Below, piece after piece: positions 56,001 through 64,000 of a stretch of 64,000 bases of DNA. The notes under the pieces are model-generated. The model was not told the origin of the DNA. It was given only the letters and a program-made list of their open reading frames with translations, and ran no database searches. How positions within the stretch are numbered: the stretch's first letter is position 1; each line of letters opens with the position of its first letter. The stretch is from Ascarosepion bandense (lineage: Eukaryota > Mollusca > Cephalopoda > Sepiida > Sepiidae): contig JBBBDQ010000350.1 of assembly GCA_037127315.1 (NCBI GenBank), forward strand, positions 438,501-502,500, in the 5' to 3' direction. Both the position numbers and the translations under genes were made by a program.

Positions 56001-58080
56001 AATAAACTACGGATATAAACGACATCTAAATCAAATAAACTACGTGATATAAACGATACTCTTAAATCAAATAAATTATGTGATATAAACGATACTCTTA
56101 AATCAAATAAACTACGTGATATAAACGATACTCTTAAATCAAATAAACTACGTGATATAAACGATACTCTTAAATCAAATAAACTACGTGATATAAACGA
56201 TACTCTTAAATCAAATAACCACGTGATATAAATGATACTCTTAAATCAAATAAACTACGTGACATAAACGATACTCTTAAATCAAACAAACTACGGATAT
56301 AAATGATACTCTTAAATCAAATAAATCACGTGGATATAAAACGATACTCTTAAATCAAATAAACTACGTGATATAAACGATACTCTTAAATCAAATAAAT
56401 TACGTGATATAAACGATACTCTTAAATCAAATAAACTACGTGATATAAACGATACTCTTAAATCAACAACTACGGATATAACGATACTCTTAAATCAACA
56501 AAACTACGTGATATAAACGATACTCTTAAATCAACAAACTACGTGATATAAACGACACTTCTTAAAATCAAATAAACTACGTGATATAAACGATACTCTT
56601 AAATCAAAATAAACTAAGGGATATAAACGATACTCTTAAATCAAATAACCACGTGATATAAATATACTAATCAAATAAACTACGTGATATAAACGATACT
56701 CTTAAATCAAATAAACTACGTGATATAAACGATACTTCTTAAATCAAATAAATTACGTGATATAAACGATACTTCTAAATCAAATAAATTATGTGATACA
56801 ACGATACTAAATCAAATAAACTACGTGATATAAACGATACTTCTTAAATCAAATAAAACTATGTGATATAAACGATACCTAAACTGGCAAATAAATTACG
56901 TGATATAAACGAGTACTTAAATCAAATAAACTACGGATATAAACGATACTTCTAAATCAAACAATAAACTACGATATAAAACGATACCTAAATCAACAAC
57001 TACGTGACATAAACGATACTTCTTAAATCAAATAAATCACGTGATAAAACGATACCTAAATCAAATAAACCATGTGACATAAACGATACTCTTAAATCAA
57101 ATAAATTACGTGATATAAATGATACTTCAATCAAATAAACTACGTGACAGCAAATGATACTCTTAAATCAAATAAACTACGTGATATAAACGATACTAAA
57201 TCAAATAAACTACGTGACATAAACGATACTCTTAAATCAAATAAACTACGTGATATAAACGATACTCTTAAATCAAATAAACTACGTGATATAAACGATA
57301 CTCTTAAATCAAATAAACTACGTGATATAAACGATACTCTTAAATCAAATAAACTACGTGATATAAACGATACTCTTAAATCAAATAAACTACGTGATAT
57401 AAACGATACTCTTAAATCAAATAAACTACGTGACATAAACGATACTCTTAAATCAAATAAACTACGTGATATAAACGATACTCTTAAATCAAATAAACTA
57501 CGTGATATAAATGATACCTTTAAATCAAATAAACTACGTGATATAAACGATGATTTTAAATCAAATAAACTACGTGATATAAACGATACTCTTAAATCAA
57601 ATAAACTACGTGATATAAACGATACTCTTAAATCAACAACTACGTGATTTAAAAGATACTCTTAAATCAAATAAACTACGTGATTTAAAAGACACTAAAT
57701 CAAATAAACTACGTGATTTAAAAGATACCTTAAATCAAATAAACTACGTGATATAAAAGATACTTTAAAAGATACTCAATCAAATAAACTACGTGATATT
57801 AAAGATACTTTTAAAAGATACTTAAATCAAATTATCTACGTGATTTAAAAGATACTCTTAAATCAAATAAACTACGTGATATAAAAGATACTCTTAAAAG
57901 ATACTCTTAAATCAAATAAACTACGTGATTTAAAAGATACTCTTAAATCAAATAAACTACGTGATTTAAAAGATACTCTTAAAAGATACTCTTAAATCAA
58001 ATAAACTACGTGATTTAAAAGATACTCTTAAATCAAATAAACTACGTGATATAAATGTTATAAAAGATACTCTTAAAAAA
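53014..58080. repeat. 36-bp minisatellite, about 140 copies, 5 kb
   Basis: The unit is CTTAAATCAAATAAACTACG followed by TGATATAAACGATACT. The core (about 53650-57640) has AAACGATACT. Both outer zones (53030-53640 and 57640-58080) have AAAAGATACT instead. The variant ATATAAATGTTATAAAAGAT occurs exactly at both ends (about 53027 and 58047). Perfect runs occur at 57200-57640, but most of 53200-57100 is riddled with 1-8 bp indels, often at CTCTT. The LKSNKLRDINDT repeat frame of 167 codons is a by-product of the 36-bp period. Confidence 0.95.
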
Positions 58081-58132
58081 TCTGAAAATGAAAATTATTC
58101 ACTTCAGTTAATTTTAAATACAATACCAAGTA

Positions 58133-58718
58133 TGAGGTCGGGGCAAAAGTTTTTGCCGGTTTGTAAAAAGGGCATTTTAAATCATTGTAATTTATTTTAT
58201 GCAAATTGTTATTACTTAACCATATCATCATGATTAATGTATAACTTTTTCTTTCAGATTATTAAACCATCATTCATATTTTTCTGCGATATTCTTACCC
58301 ATGTTCTCCAGAGAACCTACGACAGCGTGTTTCTTGCTGCGAATCTTTGCTTTCACGACACCTTCAGACACTATTTTTGTGTAGGCATGTTAGATGTGAT
58401 GAGAAGTGCAATCTTGCCCCATCCTGCATATCCTCCTGACCTAACTCCCTCGGATTATCACTTATTTCGAGGATTACAAAATCATTTAGATAGCCTTAGG
58501 TTAACATCACGAGAGGAGATTGAACATGAGTTACATTCATAATTCATATCAAAACCTAAAGAATTTTACAGGCGAGGCATTTATAAGCTTGTTGTCAGAT
58601 GGAATCAAGTTCTAGAGAGCAAAGGTCGTTATTGTTATGAATAAAGATTTTCAAAATCACACAGTTTTTCATTTCCAAGTGAAATTTTAAATCGACAAAA
58701 GCTTTTGCACCGAACTGA
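58133..58718 (+). mobile_element. Mariner element, internally deleted
   Basis: 586 bp with terminal inverted repeats, TGAGGTCGGGGCAAAAGTTT against TCAGTTCGGTGCAAAAGCTT, flanked by TA at 58131-58132 and 58719-58720. The plus strand holds only the distal transposase: LPHPAYPPDLTPSDYHLFRG (the last catalytic-region aspartate motif), LQNHLDSLRLTSREEIEHEL, a stop, then SKPKEFYRRGIYKLV and LESKGRYCYE. The N-terminal DNA-binding domain and the first catalytic motifs are gone. The TIRs remain intact, so it could be mobilised only in trans (inference). Confidence 0.9.
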
Positions 58719-59514
58719 TACTATTCCTATTACATGGTGGCAAATAATTTATGTAGCATAAAGAAGAAGGAAATTACTGGAAAGTAATTGAAACTCACCA
58801 GAAGCGAACTGAATATGTAATGCTTTTCAAGACAATGACATGTTCACCGAGCTTCTCTACGGCATATGAGTTCACTGAATTTCTTTTAATGTGTTTCTTT
58901 TCAAATTTATATTTAAATTGGAGTCAGCAGGAGAGAATGATCCCAATATATTTTATTTTTATTTTTATAAAAGGGGCAAAAGATTAAATTTTATTTTGAT
59001 TTATTTTTATAAGTATAAAAGGGGAAAAAAAATTAAAATTTATTTTATTTTAATTTTTATAAATATAAAAAAAAGCAAAAGAATTAAAATTCATTTTATT
59101 TTTATTTCTTTAAATATAAAAGGAGTAAAAGAATTGAAGAAACTAACTTCGTTATCTTTTTAAATTTTATTTTTTTTTATTTTGCTGGGTCTTCCTGATC
59201 AATATGATATAAGTGCTCTATCATGTCATAGCAATCTTGCAAATAATGAAAAGTTATGTGTTATCTGTAGCTACACAGCAGTTTTCAATTCCTGAAATTA
59301 ATCTTACCTGTTGGAGAACATGGCGTTTGCAAAATGTCATGATAAAAAAATAGATATTTTGATACTCTGTGCACAGCGTAAAAACAAGAACAGGAGTAAC
59401 ATCAGAACCTCAGACACATTTAAAATTTGGCTGGTATTGATTATTCAAATATTGGAACCAAGTTTTTATGCCAAAAATGAGGTTATCTAAAGAAACATGC
59501 TATTTTTCAAACAG
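58719..59514. other. Intergenic sequence with a 50-bp tandem repeat
   Basis: About 58948-59150 holds four imperfect copies of a TTTTATTTTTAT ... TATAAAAGGGGCAAAAGAAT unit. The remainder is unremarkable. Confidence 0.6.
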
Positions 59515-59665
59515 GCTCTAACCTGATAACACCCGAAAAATTTACTTCTAGTTCATACTGCTTGTCTTCCTGGGTATTTTTTAATGTTTTGATGAAATTA
59601 AATCATTTTAATATTTTGTGGCCTGAAGAGATGGGTGCTAAAAACTTACCCATCAAAATAAATTA
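59515..59665 (+). repeat. Direct repeat, copy 1 (PLE-like end)
   Basis: CTAACCTGATAACACCCGAA ... CCTGAAGAGATGGGTGCTAA, ACTTACCCATC is repeated at 60478-60630. CTGAAGA followed by the GATGGGT/ACCCATC hairpin resembles a hammerhead core with GAAA changed to AAAA. Confidence 0.6.
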
Positions 59666-60143
59666 TAATTTATAACCACTTTAGATGAGGTGTTAAGTTT
59701 TTATTTTTGTATATCATATTGCTCTGGGTAATATCCACTAAGCTCTCTATATAGATCTATCACTTTAATATTTTATATTAAAATGATCTTTTAGTATTAT
59801 TCGTTCCGTTTAAGGATTTGACATTAAGTTTAGATCAAATATTGTTTGAAGTTCAACAGAATGATAAGATAAAAATTTTACTAATGCCACCCAAATTAAA
59901 AAAAAGATTATAATTCATTAAGGGAAAGTGTCTTGAAAACCAAATCATAACAATATCAGCAACTATAAAGATATGTCTAAAATGTTATAATACATAGCCA
60001 ACCTTAGTTAAATCCATTCAGAAAATTTATTGAATCTAACATGTTTATCTAAAACAAATGGTATGTATATAAAAAAAGTTTTGGTCTAGCTGACGAGATA
60101 AGGTGTTAAATATTCCCATTGAAATGGCCATAAGTAAATTTGA

Positions 60144-60144
<1 letters not shown>
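59666..60144. other. AT-rich intergenic sequence
   Basis: Nothing recognised. Confidence 0.5.

Positions 60145-60213
<69 letters not shown>
60145..60213. repeat. (TA)n(TG)n compound microsatellite
   Basis: A TA run then about 21 TG units. Confidence 0.95.
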
Positions 60214-60216
<3 letters not shown>

Positions 60217-60477
60217 GATGTATCTTCTTTGTTGTGACACATTCTGTTCATTGGTACATTTTGTCTTTGTATACCATTTGTAACATACAACGTGTGTTAG
60301 CACGTGCGATACCCTGTCTTCATTAGCCGTCGACCAGGGATGATGTCACGGTTTTGGTGGCTATGGCGGGACCGACACCCCTGACACCACCAGCAGCGTT
60401 TGCCACCAGGCAGGTTTTGAAGATAAACTTGTTGATTGTCCCTCTTGTATACTTTACTTTTCACCTTTTTAACTTTT

Positions 60478-60630
60478 AAGGCTGTAACCTGATAACACTC
60501 GGAAAAATTAATTTATGTATCATACTGTTAGTCTTCCTGTTGTTTTGAATGTGTTGATTAAATTAAACCATTTGAATTTCTTTTGGTCTGAGGAGATGGG
60601 TGCTAAGAACTTACCCGACAAAATATATAT
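60478..60630 (+). repeat. Direct repeat, copy 2 (PLE-like end)
   Basis: Collinear with 59515-59665 (GTAACCTGATAACACTCGGA ... TCTGAGGAGATGGGTGCTAA). Confidence 0.6.
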
Positions 60631-60818
60631 GATAAAAATATACTTTAAAGTACACAATATCAGGAATAGAGGGTACGTAAATATGAAGTGGACATACGCA
60701 GCAGCGACACCCGGTTACCAGTCTTTGAAGATTGTGTTTAAGCATGAAACAGACTATCGTTGTTGCGTGTAGAGCCCAATGTCTCTCTTTCTCTCTCTCT
60801 CTCTATATATATATATAT

Positions 60819-61102
60819 TGTTATGGTGCCCTCTTACGAGGAGGGGACTCTTCCTCTTGTTACATATAATTTCCGGTAGACACTTATGGATGTAGTTAGT
60901 GCACAGTTAAAGCCAGCTATTAGTCGGGTAATAAGCAACATAAGTGTACTGTTCGAGCTTACTATTTCTTATTACTAACACTTACTTTGTATCTATGTTC
61001 TGGTTATTTTAATACACCGCTTTGATCCTACCTTCTGTGTTCCGTGTTTAACTTCCGGCCAAACCGGTCACTGCAACTTCGCGGTGAAGTTGCGCCACAA
61101 CA
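60819..61102 (+). mobile_element. LTR related to 9321-9932, probably solo
   Basis: It starts TGTTATGGTGCCCTCTTACG and ends TTGCGCCACAACA, 284 bp. It shares ACTAACACTTACTT, TAATACAC and TTCTGTGTTCCGTGT with the LTR at 9321. A CTTCGCGGTGAAG hairpin lies near the 3' end. No matching 5-bp duplication and no primer-binding site or gag follow. It inserted after a CT/TA tract. Confidence 0.7.
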
Positions 61103-61377
61103 CGCCGTCTGTTCTTTTTAAGTTGCAATTCTCTTTCCTTTTGTTGCGAACCCAGACGATGCCAATTTTTCTTTTCTTGTTTATTTGATGTTATTTTGTT
61201 TTATCTTTTTCTTTTTCTTTTTTTAATTTCTTTGCAAATCTATTTAAAAGGGTAAATTAGACTGATTTTTCTCCAGTTTCTGAAAGGATTTTTTTGTTGC
61301 TGAGGTGATGTGTTATCCCCCGTGGGGATTTTCATATCGAAATGGTCATTCAACATCCTTGAATTAATCCTATTTTA

Positions 61378-61379
<2 letters not shown>
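61103..61379. other. AT-rich intergenic sequence
   Basis: Nothing recognised. Confidence 0.5.

Positions 61380-61427
<48 letters not shown>
61380..61427. repeat. (TA)n microsatellite
   Basis: About 24 TA units next to the SINE-like tail. Confidence 0.95.
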
Positions 61428-61430
<3 letters not shown>

Positions 61431-61615
61431 ATCACATCACCCCAAGCAAGGCGGTAAGGCCACTGGTGTGCAGGGGGGCTACGTAAGAGTGAATAGATTG
61501 GAAAAGAGAAAACCGGAAACCACGTCCTAAACAGGGAACAAGGGATGAGCCTCTACACCTGTTCAATAGACGTGGGTGGAGTGTGAACCGGGCGACAGTT
61601 CAGTCTATATACGGC
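61428..61615 (-). mobile_element. SINE-like element sharing the LINE terminus (inverse)
   Basis: AATCACATCACCCCAAGCAA, then ACGTAAGAGTGAATAGATTG, GGGATGAGCCTCTACACCTG and GTGTGAACCGGGCGACAG match the monomer of the 162-bp array and the copy at 50875. 5'-truncated. Confidence 0.7.
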
Positions 61616-62137
61616 TGACTTAAAATATCATACGTTGTTAGTTTCTTTTGGCTATAGAGAACAAAAATGTTAATATTTTTGAAGCTTTGTGTTACTTTTA
61701 GGAATATTTTTTGTAAGTCTTAGGGGTATTTGCACCCAAAAATAACTTTCTACAATCTAACGACGTACAACGTAATGAAAAAGTGCTATATTAATTTTTT
61801 TTCCTGTAGTAATGATGAATATATTAATATGTATTTCCAGAAGACTCCTTGTTTTTTTATATTTCAATTGTGTTATAATTATTCATGTCACAACATTGAT
61901 TTCTAATGTTCAAGCAAGAAAATATAGTTTTAAATTAATTTGGATGCTGTAGTTAGAATGTACTCTCAAATAGAACAGAATTTAACATCCTAAGAATTAG
62001 TGAAATAACGCAAATATAAAAAAAAAGAAATCCTATTCTTAAAGCGGGAAGTTGAATGAAAAATTGATACAATCATATGAATCACGTTTCGTCTTTCAGG
62101 AGAACTTCTTCAGTCTATCTAATGTTCTTGATTGATA

Positions 62138-62141
<4 letters not shown>
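61616..62141. other. Intergenic sequence ending in a PLE-like terminus
   Basis: The minus strand of about 62080-62125 reads CTGAAGAAGTTCTCCTGAAA, GACGAAACGTG. This is a decayed PLE-type end facing the (TA)n at 62142. The rest is unremarkable. Confidence 0.5.
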
Positions 62142-62182
<41 letters not shown>

Positions 62183-62222
62183 TAGATAGATAGAGAGAGA
62201 GATAGATAGAGAGAGAGAGAGA
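62142..62222. repeat. (TA)n(GATA)n(GA)n compound microsatellite
   Basis: A TA run followed by GATA and GAGA units. Confidence 0.9.
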
Positions 62223-62655
62223 TTATATATATATTTAAATCATCTCGCCCCAAGCAATGCATTCTGCTGCCACTGTTGCACAGGGGGTTACATAGAAAAA
62301 AGTGATGAGAAAGAGGGGTTAGTTATAGGAAATGTCAGGAGGAGGGTAATAGACTGATGAGAATACTGAGAATAGGGGTGGAGTAGATGAAAAAAGAGCT
62401 TGAGAGAATGTATGCGAGTTAGTGAGATAGGAGACGTCTAGTGATCTTACATTTCAATTCCTGGAGATTGTAGCTGTAGGGGAAACATGTATATGGAAAG
62501 GAATTTCACAGGTGGAAGGTGCGAGAAAAGAAGCTGGTAGAGTAGAAATTGCAGTTACATTTTATCAGTTTCACTGTAAAAGGGTGGGTCATAGTTGCTA
62601 ATCTAGCAGCTCGTGTAAATTCATATCTAAGAGGCACCAGTGATATAAGTTCATT
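62223..62655 (-). mobile_element. LINE 3' end (inverse)
   Basis: It starts with the inverse terminus AATCATCTCGCCCCAAGCAA, then GCATTCTGCTGCCACTGTTG. It ends in the RT C-terminal region (inverse of a SPLVPPRYEFTRAARLATM-like frame, then KMLSTSFFSRTFH-like). 5'-truncated and degenerate, the same family as 1-307. Confidence 0.7.
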
Positions 62656-62658
62656 GGA

Positions 62659-62659
<1 letters not shown>

Positions 62660-62706
<47 letters not shown>
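62660..62706. repeat. (TA)n microsatellite
   Basis: About 23 TA units. Confidence 0.95.
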
Positions 62707-62708
<2 letters not shown>

Positions 62709-62942
62709 GCAGGAATCTACAACTTAATCAATATCATTCAAATTCTTGGTTAGGCTGTACATCTAGACGCATCGGACGGCAAAAACAATAGATGTTAGAC
62801 GTCTCTGGAACTTGATATTTTTTAGATTTTTGTTCTCTCTTCACAAAATATTTGATTCCATCAATAAAAACATTGTTTTGTTCTTTTTCGAGAATGAAAC
62901 GCATTACATATCCCCCCCTTTGTCATTCATTTCCATTCATAA

Positions 62943-63265
62943 TCTAAACTTATTTATAAATGAAACTTTGTCTGTGTGTGTATGTGTCTCTGTGTGTGCG
63001 TGTGTGTCCGTTTGCTATAGACTCCGAAACGGATGAACCGATTTTCTTGAAAATTTACACAGTCGTACTATAAGCGTCTGCGAGTGTTCTTAGCTAGGTT
63101 TTGTGTCGAGAAACCCCCAATAAATATCGAAAATCAATAATCGAAAAAATCGTGTTCTAGAAGGAGTGGTCCGATTTTAATCAAATTTGATACACTCATA
63201 GATAAAGACATAAGAAACGATATTCAGAAGTTTCAAGGTTGCAGTTCTTACAATAGTGCAGAAAA
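62943..63265 (+). mobile_element. Helitron-like element, 5' part
   Basis: It starts TCTAAACTTATTTATAAATG after host A, identical to the 5' terminus of the complete copy at 18811-19319. It continues through AGACTCCGAAACGGATGAAC and CAAGGTTGCAGTTCTTACAA. The 3' half with the hairpin and CTAG is missing. Confidence 0.7.
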
Positions 63266-63487
63266 TGTATGTAATTAAGAAAATTATTGTTGATGAGTCT
63301 GTTTTGTTTTTTAGTTATATATATATATATAAATAGTCGGTGTAGATATAGAAGAATCCAAAGGAGTATCCTGTACATAAAGTGGTATGAAAACTCTCTA
63401 GGAGAGCTCTAAATATATATGTATATACATACATATAGAGGAAATAGATGTAAAAATTAAAACAGGCACGTTATTCCATGGTTAATC

Positions 63488-63528
63488 GGAAGTTTAGGCT
63501 TATTTCAGGCGAACTTTCTTCAGCTTCC
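63488..63528 (-). ncRNA. Type I hammerhead-like fold, one stem III mismatch
   Basis: The minus strand gives GGAAG, CTGAAGA, AAG-TTCG-CCT, GAA, ATA-AGCC-TAA, A17, CTTCC. Stem I is perfect. The A15.1 partner is A instead of U, and stem II has one A/C mismatch, so it is probably inactive. Confidence 0.5.
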
Positions 63529-63548
63529 GTCTTTATTGTACGGAAGAT

Positions 63549-63589
63549 GGAAGCTGAAGAATGTTTGCCTGAAATAAGCCCATACTTCC
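63549..63589 (+). ncRNA. Type I hammerhead ribozyme-like fold
   Basis: GGAAG 63549-63553, CTGAAGA 63554-63560, stem II ATG-TTTG-CCT (one mismatch), GAA 63571-63573, stem III ATA-AGCC-CAT with the A15.1-U16.1 pair. A17 is at 63584 and CTTCC 63585-63589 pairs perfectly with GGAAG. The core is complete. Confidence 0.6.
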
Positions 63590-63607
63590 GATTAACCATG
63601 GAATAAC

Positions 63608-63612
<5 letters not shown>

Positions 63613-63653
<41 letters not shown>
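63613..63653. repeat. (TA)n microsatellite
   Basis: TA run between the foldback and the transposon terminus. Confidence 0.95.
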
Positions 63654-63654
<1 letters not shown>

Positions 63655-63658
<4 letters not shown>

Positions 63659-64000
63659 GTCCCAGAAGTTGCGCACCATCCAGATTTTTAGAAAAAATAC
63701 ATATGAATATCAATTTTATTAATCATAATCATGACAGATGTTCAAACTGTTCACCCACTGCATTAACATATGCATCAATGCTCTTTAACAATACGATGTA
63801 CTGATGATTTGCTAATCGTTAGTTCCTGGCTTATTTTCCTTACAGATTTCACGGGGCTTCTAGCAACATTCGTCAGAACCATGGTGGATATCTCTTCATC
63901 AGTTGCACCTTTTCGTCGACCACATTTCTCACGGTCAGCAACTGACCCAGTTTTTTTGGAAGCGTTTGATCAAACGACAGACAGTGGTATGGCTCAATGG
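63655..64000 (-). mobile_element. Tc1/mariner-type transposon, internally deleted, runs off the window
   Basis: The terminus is AGGTGTCCCAGAAGTTGCGC next to a TA. On the minus strand the right part encodes a helix-turn-helix N-terminus: KTGSVADREKCGRRKGATDE, EEISTMVLTNVARSPVKSVR and RKISQELTISKSSVHRIVKE. It ends at a stop and is followed almost at once by YVNAVGEQFEHL, the usual C-terminal end of this transposase type. The whole catalytic domain is therefore deleted. The other terminus lies beyond 64000. Confidence 0.8.

Larger units (their letters stand above)
63317..63612 (-). mobile_element. Foldback element with paired hammerhead motifs, copy 3
   Basis: The common tail (inverse, GAAGAATCCAAAGGAGTATC at about 63350) precedes a foldback with outer arms 63467-63493 and 63584-63610, perfect over 27 bp (CACGTTATTCCATGGTTAAT ...). 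Both arms carry hammerhead folds with intact CTGAAGA and GAA and a perfect GGAAG/CTTCC stem I. A palindromic CTTCCGTC ... GGAAG region forms the centre. Confidence 0.7.

Noticed and set aside
57140..57647. LKSNKLRDINDT repeat protein
   Set aside because: A by-product of the 36-bp minisatellite. The frame breaks wherever indels occur.
60819..61102. Intact LTR retrotransposon or provirus
   Set aside because: Only one LTR is present. No primer-binding site, gag, pol or second LTR follows within the window.

Overview
The window looks like a gene-poor, AT-rich intergenic or intronic stretch of an animal nuclear genome, most likely a cephalopod and probably an Octopus relative. The pointers are dozens of (TA)n tracts, many copies of tRNA-headed SINEs, RTE-type and other LINE 3' ends, Penelope-like elements, Helitron-like ends and mariner remnants. 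The cephalopod assignment rests on general recognition of these repeat families; no database was searched. I found no convincing host protein-coding exon, rRNA or functional tRNA. All long open frames lie in tandem repeats or in retroelement debris.

Layout. 1-4.5 kb: LINE 3' end, a Penelope-like element (PLE) with long inverted termini, another LINE end. 4.5-9.2 kb: a 4.2-kb block of two tandem arrays (162-bp and about 425-bp units) flanked by a 105-bp direct duplication, followed by a TTAA-flanked MITE. 9.3-13.7 kb: solo LTR with a nested SINE, RTE 3' end, Helitron-like element, PLE end. 13.7-26.4 kb: dispersed repeats, a ribozyme-bearing foldback, SINEs, GATA tracts, two Helitron-like elements. 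26.6-27.6 kb: GC-rich 246-bp tandem repeat made of strong hairpins. 27.8-36.5 kb: PLE debris, a second foldback, hAT-like element, 147-bp LINE-tail array, and a tRNA-headed SINE ending in a hammerhead-ribozyme fold. 37.4-39.95 kb: 27-bp minisatellite. 40-53 kb: PLE, SINEs, a third kind of foldback with hammerheads on both strands, RTE and LTR fragments. 53.0-58.1 kb: 36-bp minisatellite. 58.1-64 kb: internally deleted mariner, solo LTR, LINE tails, Helitron-like 5' end, third foldback, and a deleted Tc1/mariner-type element running off the window.

Main theme. Reading for RNA structure shows a recurring pattern: type I hammerhead ribozyme folds (CTGANGA, stem II, GAA, short stem III, UH cleavage position, stem I) in at least three sequence-unrelated contexts. 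They occur (a) at the 3' end of a tRNA-like SINE (35,657-35,708, GUC site); (b) in both arms of a dispersed foldback family at 16.2, 28.4 and 63.4 kb; and (c) in both arms of a foldback at 44.4 kb. A more minimal version sits in the inverted termini of the PLEs. Hammerheads are known from Penelope-like elements and from some SINE-like or retrozyme repeats in other animals. The SINE plus hammerhead combination and the inverted pairs are the most interesting signals here.

Limits. All repeat classifications come from reading motifs by eye. Element borders are approximate unless a target-site duplication is stated. Ribozyme calls are structural, not functional, evidence. The indel-rich minisatellites may contain assembly error.
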